Origin: an uncultured Verrucomicrobiae bacterium
GTDB taxonomy: Bacteria; Verrucomicrobiota; Verrucomicrobiia; Verrucomicrobiales; Akkermansiaceae
Direction of reading: 5' to 3'
DNA: 26,609 nucleotides
NCBI GenBank assembly: GCA_937957985.1
Contig: CALGOH010000046.1
Coordinates: 1 to 26,609, forward strand
Each line of letters starts with the position of its first letter. The first letter of the stretch is position 1. Shown here one piece after another: positions 1 through 9,163 of the stretch. The notes beneath the pieces were generated by a model that was not told where the DNA came from, searched no databases, and saw only the letters and a program-made list of their open reading frames with translations. Both the position numbers and the translations under genes were made by a program.

Positions 1-109
1 AGGTCAGTTCAACTCGCTCCTCTCCGTTCGCTTCTCTCTTCCTACAGCCTCGCCACCAGCCGCCCCACGCCGCCGCCCGCGACGACGGCCCCGACGCACG
101 GGGTCCCGC

Positions 110-226
<117 letters not shown>

Positions 227-358
227 GATCTGGGACGATCCTAATGCGCCCGATTTCCCGTGGCCAGCCTTTGTCCGGCGCGGAAAATCGCCAACATTCA
301 GTCAGCGAAGAATGTCAAGGCGCTGCCCGGGCACGAATCCGTTGGCCGTTGCGCGGGG

Positions 359-2080
359 CTACTCTTTCGCGGACCACTGTTGTTTCACATACTCCCGGTC
401 ATTCTCGGAAAGCGAGAGGAAGGGGATGTCCTGGAGTTGACCGTCGTCGACGCGCACCCGCACGACGCCCGAGGCGGGGTCGAAGGCGACATACCTGGCG
501 TTGATCGACTTCTTGCCGTCGGCACTGAGAAATTTTCGGAGTTCCCCGTCCTGGCGATCGGCGAGGCCACCGGCGGGGGGCGAGGGTCGGGCATCGCCGC
601 CACTGCCGTTCGCGACGCGCAGCGAGCGGTTCTTGATGGAGAAAATCAGCGCGGCGGCGGCAGACGCGCTCAGGCGCGGGGCGGCATGGAAATCCTGGGC
701 GTTGTTGTCCCGGTTCGGCTGGTAGTAGAAGGTGCCGTCGGGACAATGCGCGAGGGTTAAGTACCAGACGTGTTCGTCCATGAGCTGCCGGAACGCCTTT
801 TCATCGAAGGACGCGCCGAGGGCCGTCCATCCCATTCCGAGGATCGGGGAGCCGTGGGTATCGGGAAAGGTGTCGGGATTCTCGCCGATGCAGCGGGCGG
901 ACTTCCTGGCGTAGCGCTCGTAGGCAGCGTCGGCGAAGGGGCTCACGGCGTGGGCAACCACCGAGGCCCCGGTGCGGCCCATGTCGGCGTAGCGGCCGTC
1001 TCCTCCGTTGCTGTCGGCATACCAGACGTAGCCGATGTCGTTGGTGCCGGCGACGAGGAATTCGTGGGCCATGTCGTAGCGCTCGCGATCGATCTCGATG
1101 CCGCACCCGGCCATCAGCGACCACGCCGCCATCGCCTGGGCGGTGATCATGCAAATCGGCCCGTAGCCGTTGCCGCCCGGCTTGTTCGCTGGACGGTGGC
1201 CCCATCCACCCTTGCCCCTGTCGTTGCGATAGTTGTCCGAGAACTGGGCCTTGACCAGCCAGCGGTTGATCTCCTCAAGCTCCTTCAACACCCAGCTTTC
1301 GCCGGTGGCGAGGTGGTACTCGGCAAGGCAGACGCCGTAGAGGCCGTATTTCCAGCAGTCGAGGCCACCGTAGCCGATCTCGTCGTCGGTGCGATCCGCG
1401 AAACTGCGCATCGCCGACTTCACGTGCCTGCGGTACTTGGTTTCCCCGCTGGCGAGCAGGGAGAGCGCGGCAAAGGCATCGACATGCGGTCGGCCGTCGG
1501 TCCACGAACCGTCCGGACGTTGTCGGTCGGCGAGGTAGGCATAGAGTTCCTCGAGGATCTTGTCGGTCTTCGGGCAGTCCCAGGGATAGGATTCCGAGAA
1601 GCTCCCATAGGTCGTCGGAAGATCGAGTCCGACCTCGATCTTATCACCACCGCGGTCGACTTGGAGGACGAGCTTGCCGCCGCGCTCGCTTCCCTGGCTT
1701 TCATCAATGGCGTTCCCGAGGTCCATCAGCGGCCCCTCGTAACCGAACTTTTCCATCCCGTAGCCGAACTTGTGCGGGGTGGTGAACCGCCGGCCATTGG
1801 CCCCCAGGATCCGGTCGCCCGCTTCGAGTTTCCCCGCGGCGGGGGTCCGCTTGAAGACATGGGCGACCTCGATCTCCTTCGGCCGGTCCGGTGACATGCG
1901 TCCCCGCGCTCCGGTGATGCCGAGGTTGATGAACCAGCCACCGGACTCCGAGTCCGGCGACACGCTGGTCTGCTCGTGGTAGTGTCCGCCGCTCTGCACC
2001 ATCGCCGGAAACATCCCCGACGAGGCGGCGAACAACGCGGCGGTCAGACCCACGCTCCTTGCTCTCGACGTCCTCCTCAT
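359..2080 (-). CDS. Secreted DUF6288-type protein with PDZ-like, alpha-toroid and SHD1 domains
   Basis: This is a 573-residue exported protein. I start it at the ATG at 2080 because it opens directly with a basic, then hydrophobic, signal peptide (MRRTSRARSVGLTAALFAAS); a longer frame from 2143 adds 21 residues unlike a leader. A PDZ-like segment follows (about residues 30-145, with AGDRILGANGRRF). Then comes a long helical region rich in GGWGHRP, GWTALG and DGTFYY-type repeats, like the squalene-cyclase alpha/alpha-toroid seen in DUF6288 proteins. The C-terminal 60 residues (SINARYVAFD to SENDREYVKQQ) resemble the SLA1 homology domain 1 common in secreted PVC proteins. No catalytic motif is evident, so its role is unknown; a scaffold or prenyltransferase-fold binding protein is possible. 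The 218-base gap to the divergent gene at 2299 must hold both promoters. Confidence 0.8.
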   Translation of the reverse strand: MRRTSRARSVGLTAALFAASSGMFPAMVQSGGHYHEQTSVSPDSESGGWFINLGITGARGRMSPDRPKEIEVAHVFKRTPAAGKLEAGDRILGANGRRFTTPHKFGYGMEKFGYEGPLMDLGNAIDESQGSERGGKLVLQVDRGGDKIEVGLDLPTTYGSFSESYPWDCPKTDKILEELYAYLADRQRPDGSWTDGRPHVDAFAALSLLASGETKYRRHVKSAMRSFADRTDDEIGYGGLDCWKYGLYGVCLAEYHLATGESWVLKELEEINRWLVKAQFSDNYRNDRGKGGWGHRPANKPGGNGYGPICMITAQAMAAWSLMAGCGIEIDRERYDMAHEFLVAGTNDIGYVWYADSNGGDGRYADMGRTGASVVAHAVSPFADAAYERYARKSARCIGENPDTFPDTHGSPILGMGWTALGASFDEKAFRQLMDEHVWYLTLAHCPDGTFYYQPNRDNNAQDFHAAPRLSASAAAALIFSIKNRSLRVANGSGGDARPSPPAGGLADRQDGELRKFLSADGKKSINARYVAFDPASGVVRVRVDDGQLQDIPFLSLSENDREYVKQQWSAKE

Positions 2081-2298
2081 TTGCACCGGACTTATCCCGT
2101 TTCGCCGGACATCATACAAGCAACACTTCTCCCGATGGAACATCTCGGCTTGGGGTCATTGAGTTGGCTGGATTCCATGCGACCACCGGGTACCGGCGGG
2201 GAAACGGGGGTGTTTCACGGCGGCGACTTTCGGGCAGGAACTTCGCTTTCGTTTGTTCGTTTTTGCATGGCGCCCGGCACGGCGCCCGCTAGAAAACG

Positions 2299-3501
2299 GT
2301 GGTCGTGAACGTCTACATCGAGCCATCCCGCCGACGCATCCAGCCCTTCGATGATCCGGTCGGCGAGGTGCCGATCATCAACCGCCCGCTGCGCAGCTGG
2401 CTCGAGGCGGCCATCGGGGAGGCGGGCCTGACCGTGATCGACGGGCTTCGTCCCCCCTGTCTCGTCGTGCCGGACAACCTCTTCGTCTCGGGTGGCGCCC
2501 TGAGGCGGTTTGTCGAGGAGGCCGGCGGGCGTGATGCGGTGTACGTGCTTGGCGAGTCACGGTTCGGCAAGTCCACCACGGCGATGCAGGTCGGTGTCGT
2601 CGCCATCGATGGCGGGTGGCGTTTCGAGAAGGTGCGCTGGGATTCCGGAAAGGGAGGGGAGCCGGTCGATGTGGTGATCGATCCCGAGGAGCGCGTGCTC
2701 GAGATGCCGATCTCGCGGGTATTCCTGGGCACCGACGAGCCGGTCGAGCTGGGCGTCCCGCGCCACGCGATCGCCTGCATCGACCACTGGTTTCATCTGC
2801 TCTGGATCAATCATCTCGCGCGCGGAATCGATCTGCGCAACGAGCGCCGGGCGACACTCGCGCTGCGCATCCTGTGGGCGATCGTGCGATCCTTCTCCAT
2901 CAACCGCTGGAAGGTGCTCGGCCGGCTGAACCGGATCGGCAAGGGCTGCGACATTCATCCGACCGCGACCGTCGAGGCTTCGACGCTCGGGAAGGGCGTG
3001 AAGATCGGTCCCTACGCACGCGTCTTCATGAGTCATCTCGACGACGGTGCGGAGGTGATGGGGCAGGCGAGCGTGGAACTCGCGGCGCTGGGGAAGAACT
3101 CGATCGTGGCCCAGAACTGCGTCGCACGGCTGTGCGTGCTCTATCCGGATGCGGTCTCCGCCCAGGACGTGATCCAGCAGAGCGTGCTCGGACGGGGCTG
3201 CGTGATGACCGCCGGTTCGTACACCTACGATCTCAACTTCGAGAACGACATCCGGGTCGAACTCGACGGCCGCCTGCAATCGACCGGCTGGCAGTTCCTC
3301 GGTTCCGCCTTCGGACACGGCAGCCGCATCGGCACCGGCATCCATCTCGCCAGCGGCCGGGAGATTCCCAACGGCTACAAGATCCTGCGGGACCCGGCGG
3401 CGGTGCTGACCAAGATCGAGAAGGGCCTGCCCACCGACGTGCAACTCCGCGCCGCCGGCCGCGTGCTCGAGCCGCTGGGCGGAAAGACCACCGAGGGATA
3501 G
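2299..3501 (+). CDS. Left-handed beta-helix (hexapeptide repeat) protein, LpxA-like
   Basis: This 400-residue cytoplasmic protein starts at GTG (2299), with a second GTG two codons later as an alternative. No signal peptide is visible. The N-terminal 200 residues (VPIINRPLRSWLEAAIGEAG, then CLVVPDNLFVSG) recall the alpha/beta fold of nucleotidyltransferase-like proteins but lack the GxGTRL signature. Residues about 205-345 are hexapeptide-like (IGKGCDIHPTATVEAS, LGKGVKIGPYARV, LGRGCVMTAGS, FGHGSRIGTGIHLASG), which predicts a left-handed parallel beta-helix. The organisation recalls sugar-nucleotide or acyltransferase enzymes such as GlmU or LpxA relatives, but the specific substrate cannot be assigned. 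It converges with the Gfo/Idh gene that ends 19 bases downstream. Confidence 0.75.
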   Translation: MVVNVYIEPSRRRIQPFDDPVGEVPIINRPLRSWLEAAIGEAGLTVIDGLRPPCLVVPDNLFVSGGALRRFVEEAGGRDAVYVLGESRFGKSTTAMQVGVVAIDGGWRFEKVRWDSGKGGEPVDVVIDPEERVLEMPISRVFLGTDEPVELGVPRHAIACIDHWFHLLWINHLARGIDLRNERRATLALRILWAIVRSFSINRWKVLGRLNRIGKGCDIHPTATVEASTLGKGVKIGPYARVFMSHLDDGAEVMGQASVELAALGKNSIVAQNCVARLCVLYPDAVSAQDVIQQSVLGRGCVMTAGSYTYDLNFENDIRVELDGRLQSTGWQFLGSAFGHGSRIGTGIHLASGREIPNGYKILRDPAAVLTKIEKGLPTDVQLRAAGRVLEPLGGKTTEG

Positions 3502-3519
3502 CGGCAATCCGTCGCCGAC

Positions 3520-4797
3520 CTAGCCGATTTCGGGCATCTCGTAGCCCTTGCGGCGGGGACGGTCCTGCATGGCCTTGGCCTCGTCGTCGCCGACGATCTG
3601 TTGGGCGGCGGGGTCCCACTTGATCGCACGGCCGAGCCGCTCGGCGATGCCGGCGAGCTGGCAGATGGTCGCCGACCGATGGCCGACGGTCGCCGGGCAG
3701 ATCGTCGGTTTCCGCGAGCCGATCGATTCGATGAAGTTCTTGCGGTGATCGTTGGACTCGTAGACCTGGATGTCGCCGTCCTTGTACTGGTGGCGCACCA
3801 GTTCCTTGGGCAGGGTGCCGATCTTGCCGCGGCTGACGTGGACCTCGCCCTCGGTGCCGATGAAGCGGATCATGTGGCCGTGGTCGGGCTTCTTGTCCCG
3901 CCACACGGTGATCCCGTCGGCGTATCGATAGTGGTGGTGCTCGGAGCCTTCGTGACCCGCCGGGATGAACTCGACCGGACCGGTGTCGTCGCGGCCGAGC
4001 GCCCACTGGACGATGTCGAAGTGGTGGGCGCCCCAGTCACCGAACTTGCGGCTACCATATTCCCAGTAGCAGCGCCAACCGCCGCCGTAGTTGCCCTTCA
4101 CGCGATTCTCCGAGTAGTCGTAGAAGGGAGTCGGTCCGAGCCAGCGGTCGTAGTTGAAACCCTCGGGGACCGGCACGACCTTCTCCTTCTCCGGCGGCAT
4201 CGGGAAACGGCCGAGCTGGCAGTAGATCTCCTTCACCTCGCCGATCAGTCCGTTGCGCACGAGGTTCGCCGCGATGCGGAAGTGGGTCGACGAACGCTGC
4301 TGCGAACCGACCTGCAGGATGCGGCCGTACTTCTTCTCCGCCTCGACCAGCGCCTTGCCCTCTTCGATGGTGAGCGTCATCGGCTTCTCGACGTAGACGT
4401 CCTTGCCCGCCTTCATCGCGGCGAGGGCGATGGCGGCGTGCCAGTGGTCGGGCGTGGTGACGCATACCGCGTCGATGGCGGGATTCGCGAGGACTTCCTC
4501 GAACTCGGCGGTGGCGACGATGTCGTTGAAGCCGCGCTTCTTCAACTCGCCGGCGGCCTTGTCGAGCTGCCACTTCTTCACGTCGCACACGGCGATCGGC
4601 TGCACCTCCTTCATGCCGGAAAAAGTCGCGAGGTGGCCGCCGGAAATGAGACCCATGCCGATGAAGCCCATGCCGATGCGGTCATTGGCCCCCGTGGTTT
4701 CCGCGCGCAGGATCTGCGGCCCGGCCGAGAAGGCGCCGGCGGCGGCAAGGGAGGTTTTGAGGAAACGACGGCGGGAAGAGAGGGTGGATGGATTCAT
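3520..4797 (-). CDS. Tat-exported Gfo/Idh/MocA family oxidoreductase
   Basis: This is a 425-residue NAD(P)-dependent dehydrogenase of the Gfo/Idh/MocA family. The start at 4797 is chosen because it gives a canonical twin-arginine signal (SSRRRFLKTSLAAAGAFSAG); an upstream ATG at 4827 would add 10 residues. A Rossmann motif (GFIGMGLISGGH) follows at about 45-56. The family EKP dinucleotide-domain motif is present (VYVEKPMTLTIEEGKAL), as is a PDHWHA segment. WGAHHFDIVQWALG matches the C-terminal substrate-binding domain. Periplasmic relatives oxidise sugars or sugar derivatives, and some generate 3-keto-glycosides. The DUF1080 gene lies 72 bases upstream on the same strand, so the two are probably co-transcribed and may act in sequence. 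Confidence 0.92.
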   Translation of the reverse strand: MNPSTLSSRRRFLKTSLAAAGAFSAGPQILRAETTGANDRIGMGFIGMGLISGGHLATFSGMKEVQPIAVCDVKKWQLDKAAGELKKRGFNDIVATAEFEEVLANPAIDAVCVTTPDHWHAAIALAAMKAGKDVYVEKPMTLTIEEGKALVEAEKKYGRILQVGSQQRSSTHFRIAANLVRNGLIGEVKEIYCQLGRFPMPPEKEKVVPVPEGFNYDRWLGPTPFYDYSENRVKGNYGGGWRCYWEYGSRKFGDWGAHHFDIVQWALGRDDTGPVEFIPAGHEGSEHHHYRYADGITVWRDKKPDHGHMIRFIGTEGEVHVSRGKIGTLPKELVRHQYKDGDIQVYESNDHRKNFIESIGSRKPTICPATVGHRSATICQLAGIAERLGRAIKWDPAAQQIVGDDEAKAMQDRPRRKGYEMPEIG

Positions 4798-4869
4798 GGC
4801 GGATGACGGGATTCTGTAGTGACTCAAACGGGGTTCAAGCAGGCATTTCTTTCCGGAACCTCGTCGGGC

Positions 4870-6039
4870 CTACGGGGCGAGCGCATCCCATTCCGCCCGG
4901 GTCACCTTCGCCTTCTGATTCTCCATCAGCATCTTCCAGTCCCCGTCGACCTTGGTCAGCAGGGCCTCGAAGTCGATGTACTCGACGGTCGGTTCGCCAT
5001 CCTTCGGCCGGGCGGTGTAGCGGAAGACGCCCGATTCGTGGGCGGTGGTCTCGTCGCGATAGCGGTGGGCGAAGCGGAACAGGACCTCGGACTCGACCTC
5101 GCCTGCCTTGGTCTTCTCGAAATCGGACTTCCAGCGGGCGAGCGCGTGCCGCAGCGGCTGGCTCATCTGCTTGCTGCCGGAAATGATCACGCCGAGATCG
5201 TGGCAGGTCGCCTGATAGGCCTCGAAGTCGCCCTCGTTCACGGCCCGCGAAACCTCCGCCCAATAGGCGTCCAACTCGGCGGGGCCGGTGCTTCCCGATC
5301 CGGTCAGCGGTGTCGCCGTGAAACGGCGGATCGCGATCGGACCGTGATCGCCCTGGATCACGATCGGTCCCGATGCCACTTCGCCGGGCAGCGGGTTGGA
5401 CGCGGTCGGGCCGGGAGCCTGGGTGTTCTCCTGGACGAGGACGCCGTTGATGCGGACGCTGTCGAAGCCGGCGCCGGAGGTCTTGCCGCCGAGTTCGTCG
5501 AAACGCGGGGCGCGGAAGACGATCTCCATCGTCTGCCAGGTTCCGGGTGCCTTGGCGGCGTTGGCCAGCGGGGCGCTGCCTCCGGACCACTGGCGGTCGG
5601 CGGGGAGCGAGGGGTCCCACCGGGCGTAGATGCCGCCGAGGTCGCCGCTGCCGACGCGATCCTTCCCGAAGCTGTCGAGGATCTGGACTTCATAGCGCCC
5701 CATCAGGTAGACGCCGGCGTTGGAGCCCTCGGGGATCATGAACTCCAGCTCGACCCGGACGTCACCGAAGCTCTCCCGCGTCATGAGATAGGGGATCGAG
5801 ATGTCCTTGGTGGAACGATTCGCGAGGATCTTTCCGTGTCCCTTGGTGCTGATCTCCATCCGGTCGGGCACCGCCACCGCCCGTTCGACCCGCTGCCAAC
5901 CGTCGGCGGGCTGGAAGTGTTCGAGCCCCGGGCTGTTGAGGAAGTCGAAGGTTTGCTCGCCAGCGGAGGTGATCGGAGTGGCCAGGGTGACAATCCCGAC
6001 GGCCGGGAGGAGGCGTTTCATCTTCATGGGGATGCCCAT
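4870..6039 (-). CDS. DUF1080 (3-keto-disaccharide hydrolase family) fused to SnoaL/DUF4440-like domain
   Basis: This is a 389-residue exported protein. The ATG at 6039 is chosen because GGAG sits seven bases before it; an in-frame ATG at 6027 lacks such a site. A signal peptide (KRLLPAVGIVTLATPITSAG) precedes a DUF1080 beta-sandwich (about 30-255) with the typical NAGVYLMGRYEVQILDSFG stretch at 107-125 and GGIYARWDPS. From about 265 to the end (AELDAYWAEVSRAVNEGDFE onwards) the sequence looks like a SnoaL/DUF4440 NTF2 fold, an unusual partner. Characterised DUF1080 relatives cleave 3-keto-glycosides made by Gfo/Idh/MocA dehydrogenases, which fits the gene directly downstream. Long open frame upstream of 6039 is antisense to sulfatase 1 and is not part of the gene. 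Confidence 0.88.
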   Translation of the reverse strand: MGIPMKMKRLLPAVGIVTLATPITSAGEQTFDFLNSPGLEHFQPADGWQRVERAVAVPDRMEISTKGHGKILANRSTKDISIPYLMTRESFGDVRVELEFMIPEGSNAGVYLMGRYEVQILDSFGKDRVGSGDLGGIYARWDPSLPADRQWSGGSAPLANAAKAPGTWQTMEIVFRAPRFDELGGKTSGAGFDSVRINGVLVQENTQAPGPTASNPLPGEVASGPIVIQGDHGPIAIRRFTATPLTGSGSTGPAELDAYWAEVSRAVNEGDFEAYQATCHDLGVIISGSKQMSQPLRHALARWKSDFEKTKAGEVESEVLFRFAHRYRDETTAHESGVFRYTARPKDGEPTVEYIDFEALLTKVDGDWKMLMENQKAKVTRAEWDALAP

Positions 6040-6141
6040 AGCAGCACTCCGGCGCGTCGCACAGTCCGGAAGAGGCGACGTTCCCGATTCTTGTTTGCAC
6101 GCGACCGAAATATCCGGCGTGGTGATGGCGTCTTCCACTTC
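6040..6141. promoter_or_regulatory. Divergent promoter region of DUF1080 operon and sulfatase 1
   Basis: These 102 bases separate the start of the DUF1080-Gfo/Idh pair (-) from the start of sulfatase 1 (+), so both promoters must overlap here. The centre (around 6085-6120) is AT-richer than its surroundings. I could not identify convincing -35/-10 boxes or an operator. Shared control of the two transcription units is an inference from the spacing. Confidence 0.45.
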
Positions 6142-7635
6142 ATGAACTCCGCCCGACCTTTTCCTCGCCTCGCGATGGCCGGCTGTCTCTGGTGCCTGAT
6201 GGCCGCCGGTCCCGCGGTCGCCAAGACGCAGCGGCCCAATGTCCTCTTCCTTTTCACCGACGACCAGCGGTCCGACACGATCCACGCCCTCGGCAACGAG
6301 CGCATCCGGACGCCGAACATCGACCGCCTGGTGGAGGGCGGGCTGAGTTTCACCAACGCCTACATCATGGGCGCGACCTCGATGGCGGTCTGCACGCCGT
6401 CGCGGGCCTGTCTGTTCAGCGGACGCACGCTGTGGAACCTGGAAAGCCAGGGGCTCTACGACTTCGCGATTCCCGAGCGCTACACGACCATGACCGAGGT
6501 TTTTCTCCAGAACGGCTACACGACCTTCGCGACCGGCAAGAACGACCCGGGCTTCGGCAAGGACGACCATTTCTTCGGCTCGTTCAGCGCCGGTGACAAC
6601 CTCTACTACCGCGGCGGTCACCGCGGGCAGAACCGCACCCCGCTGTTCTCCGTCGATTTCGACAAGGACCCGCCGGAGAAGATCGCGCAGGAAGCCGATG
6701 AGACCTTCAATGCCGAGCTTTTCGCCGATGCCTGCGTGGAGTTCCTCGAAGGGCGACGTGACAACAAGGAGCCCTTCTTCGCCTACGTTTCGTTCATGAC
6801 GCCCCACGATCCGCTGAATGCTCCGGAGGAATATCTTGAGATGTACCAGCCGGGCGACATGGACCTGCCCGCGAACTTCCTTCCCGAGCATCCCTTCGAC
6901 GCCGGAATACACAAGATCCGGGACGAGAAGCTCATGAAGCGGCCGCTTGAGAAGGACAAGATGCTCGACCGGCTGGCCAAGTACTACGGCCTCATCACCC
7001 ACACCGATGCCCAGATCGGCCGCATTCTTGACGCGCTGGAGAGGTCCGGCCATGCCGACAACACGATCATCGTCTTCAGCTCCGACAACGGCCTGGCTCT
7101 GGGCAGTCACGGCCTGACCGGCAAGCAGAGCGTGTACGAGCACTCCGTCAAGGTGCCCCTGATCATCAGCGGGCCGGGCATTCCGAAAGGTGAGGTTCGC
7201 GAGCAGCTCTGCTACATCTATGACATCTATCCGACCCTGTGCGAGAGCGCCGGTCTCGAGGTGCCGGACACGGTCCAGTACCGCAGCCTGTCGCCGGTCA
7301 TCGCCGATGCGGGTGCCCAACACCGCGAGCACCTGGCCTTTGCCTTCATGTCGTGGCACCGCGCGGTGCGGGACGGACGTTACAAGTTGATCGAGTACGC
7401 CGTCGATGGCGCGCGGCACACGCAGTTGTTCGACCTGACCACCGATCCGTCCGAGACCCGCAACCTCGCCGATGAGAAGGACATGCAGGAGACCCTGGCC
7501 CGCATGCGCACGCTGCTGGAGGAGGAACGGGAGCGGCTGAACGACGGAGGGGCTGGCAACGCTCAGCACATCCGGGAGATGTCCGAGGAATTCTGGAACA
7601 CTTACCAGAAGCAGGCCGGCCGACCTGCCCGTTAG
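6142..7635 (+). CDS. Secreted type I sulfatase (formylglycine-dependent)
   Basis: This 497-residue sulfatase of the alkaline-phosphatase superfamily hydrolyses sulfate esters, probably on a sulfated glycan. The ATG at 6142 opens a signal peptide (MNSARPFPRLAMAGCLWCLM...). The metal-binding pair is in LFLFTDDQRSD (D40, D41). The maturation motif is C-T-P-S-R at C84, the cysteine converted to formylglycine. The C-terminal metal site is in FSSDNGLALGSHG, followed by the KQSVYEHSVKVPLII segment found in choline-sulfatase or iduronate-sulfatase-like members. Its length is normal for the family. It is divergent from the DUF1080 operon and ends two bases before the convergent Gfo/Idh stop. Activity requires a sulfatase-maturating enzyme, which is not in this window. 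Confidence 0.95.
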   Translation: MNSARPFPRLAMAGCLWCLMAAGPAVAKTQRPNVLFLFTDDQRSDTIHALGNERIRTPNIDRLVEGGLSFTNAYIMGATSMAVCTPSRACLFSGRTLWNLESQGLYDFAIPERYTTMTEVFLQNGYTTFATGKNDPGFGKDDHFFGSFSAGDNLYYRGGHRGQNRTPLFSVDFDKDPPEKIAQEADETFNAELFADACVEFLEGRRDNKEPFFAYVSFMTPHDPLNAPEEYLEMYQPGDMDLPANFLPEHPFDAGIHKIRDEKLMKRPLEKDKMLDRLAKYYGLITHTDAQIGRILDALERSGHADNTIIVFSSDNGLALGSHGLTGKQSVYEHSVKVPLIISGPGIPKGEVREQLCYIYDIYPTLCESAGLEVPDTVQYRSLSPVIADAGAQHREHLAFAFMSWHRAVRDGRYKLIEYAVDGARHTQLFDLTTDPSETRNLADEKDMQETLARMRTLLEEERERLNDGGAGNAQHIREMSEEFWNTYQKQAGRPAR

Positions 7636-7637
7636 GT

Positions 7638-8933
7638 TCAGACGATTTCCTCCTTCACGGCATCCCAACGGACCTGGCGTTTCTGCCGGTAGGACTCCAT
7701 CGACATCGCGATGACGGCAGTTTCGATGAAGGCCTCGTCCTCGTTGCAGCGCGGTTTTTCGCGGGTGCGCACGCAGTCCAGGAAGTCCTGCATGTGGTCG
7801 GGACGCCGGTGCTCCTTGCCGGCCTTGAAAAAGTGGGTCGGCTTGGCCTGTGGATGCCGGGCGATGCGGTGGGCGTGCTCGTCGGGGTAGATTTCGAACA
7901 GGGAGGCGTTCTGTCCGATCGAGTCGTAGATCATGCGGCCCTCGCGACCGATGTATTCCGGAGTCTGCGAGCGCCTCGAGTTCATGCAGCCTTCGTAGAG
8001 CACCGTGCAGTCCTTCTCCTCGAAGACGTAGGAGCTCAGCCACGTGTCGGGCACCTCGCGGTCGTCCTTCCAGAAGGCGTTGTGCGCGTGGGTCACGCAG
8101 GTGTCCGGGATGCCGTAGCGCAGGACGGTCTGCACGTGGTCGAGTTCGTGCGAAAGGAGATCGCCCGCCTGACCGGTCCCATAGGGCCAGTAACACCGCC
8201 AGTGCCAGAAGTGGCGCTCGTTGAATTCGATGGTCGGGGCGTCACCCAGCCACTGTTCCCAATCGAGGTCGCGGATCACCTGCTCGGGATCCGGCCGCTC
8301 ATAGTTGCTGTAGGTGCCGTACCAGCGCCACGGGGGCCGCTCGGGCGAGCCGTTGAAGAAGCGGCCGGTGTTGACCAGGGTCACGTCTCCGATCGTGCCC
8401 TCCTCGATCATCCGCCGTCCCTCGTCGGCGGCGGCGAGCTGGCGTCCCTGGTGACCGAGCTGCATGACGGCTCCGGCTTTCCTGACCGCCGCGCGCATCC
8501 GCTTGGCCGACTCCACCGATGTCGTCCAGCCCTTCTCGCAGTAGACGTCCTTGCCGGCCTCGACGCAGTCGATGAGCATCCGCTCGTGCCAGTGGTCGGG
8601 CGTGGCGATGATGACCGCCTCGATCTCCGGATCCTCGAGCATCTTCCGGTAGTTCGTGAAGGTCTTCACGTCCGGGTTGTTGGCGGGTTCGACGCCGCGT
8701 TCGAGGTGCGGCTTGTAGACGTCGCAGATCGCGACGACCCTGGCGGACGGCTTGCTGCCGACGACGCTGATCAGGTTCTCGCCGCGGGTGCCGATGCCGA
8801 TCTGGGCGACGCGCACCGGCTCGGAGGTGGGTTCGGCGCCGCGCAGGACGGAAGGTGCCCAGACGGTCGCGGCGGCGGCAAGCCCGGCCCCCTGAACGAA
8901 GCCGCGGCGCGAGATGGAGTCATCGGTGGTCAT
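7638..8933 (-). CDS. Tat-exported Gfo/Idh/MocA family oxidoreductase, EKG variant
   Basis: This is a 431-residue dehydrogenase with a twin-arginine leader (ISRRGFVQGAGLAAAATVWA). Its Rossmann motif is QIGIGTRGENL, followed by VVAICDVYKPH. The usual EKP motif reads CEKGWTTSVESAKRM, with Pro replaced by Gly. This loop lies at the cofactor and substrate site, so the variant may mark a subfamily. LLSHELDHVQTVLRYG matches the catalytic-domain segment that usually carries the D(x)3H-like residues. It is clearly a paralogue of the protein at 3520-4797 (shared PDHWHE/PDHWHA and WRCYWPYG/WRCYWEYG segments). No partner lies on the same strand; sulfatase 1 converges on it. A role in periplasmic sugar oxidation is inferred. 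Confidence 0.92.
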   Translation of the reverse strand: MTTDDSISRRGFVQGAGLAAAATVWAPSVLRGAEPTSEPVRVAQIGIGTRGENLISVVGSKPSARVVAICDVYKPHLERGVEPANNPDVKTFTNYRKMLEDPEIEAVIIATPDHWHERMLIDCVEAGKDVYCEKGWTTSVESAKRMRAAVRKAGAVMQLGHQGRQLAAADEGRRMIEEGTIGDVTLVNTGRFFNGSPERPPWRWYGTYSNYERPDPEQVIRDLDWEQWLGDAPTIEFNERHFWHWRCYWPYGTGQAGDLLSHELDHVQTVLRYGIPDTCVTHAHNAFWKDDREVPDTWLSSYVFEEKDCTVLYEGCMNSRRSQTPEYIGREGRMIYDSIGQNASLFEIYPDEHAHRIARHPQAKPTHFFKAGKEHRRPDHMQDFLDCVRTREKPRCNEDEAFIETAVIAMSMESYRQKRQVRWDAVKEEIV

Positions 8934-9163
8934 GCGGAGAACCTACGGCGGTCTCCGGGTCCACCCAACACAGGGGGCGGGAGGAAAGAAGGGATGCGGA
9001 ACAAAGGGCGGGGGATGCGGACAGGCAGGGGGCTGTCACAGGGTACCGATTGATCAGGTTCGGCGGGCATTCCGCCGGCGAGGGTCATCCGGCCCGTTTC
9101 CTCAAGATACCTGAACTTCCGATTCTCCCGAAAGACCGCCTCGCATCGATCGTATCGAGTGAT
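8934..9163. other. Divergent intergenic region with G-rich tract and 10-base direct repeat
   Basis: The region lies between the Gfo/Idh start and the lipoprotein start. The + strand from 8972 to 9032 is strongly purine-rich with repeated G-runs, and GGGATGCGGA occurs twice (8991-9000 and 9012-9021). No gene is evident. Both promoters should lie here, but no clear boxes were found. Confidence 0.4.

Noticed and set aside
770..1894. 374-codon + strand frame within the DUF6288 gene region
   Set aside because: It is antisense to the DUF6288/SHD1 gene and has a Val/Gly/Arg-rich translation typical of an antisense shadow.
4819..6141. N-terminal extension of the sulfatase 1 frame
   Set aside because: It is antisense to the DUF1080 gene; the signal peptide begins at 6142.
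6040..8196. N-terminal extension of the DUF1080 frame to over 1100 residues
   Set aside because: The extension is antisense to sulfatase 1; the ATG at 6039 has a Shine-Dalgarno site and opens a signal peptide.
8972..9032. Possible G-quadruplex in the G-rich tract
   Set aside because: G-runs exist but loops between them are long and irregular; without folding data it is not better than a purine-rich spacer.
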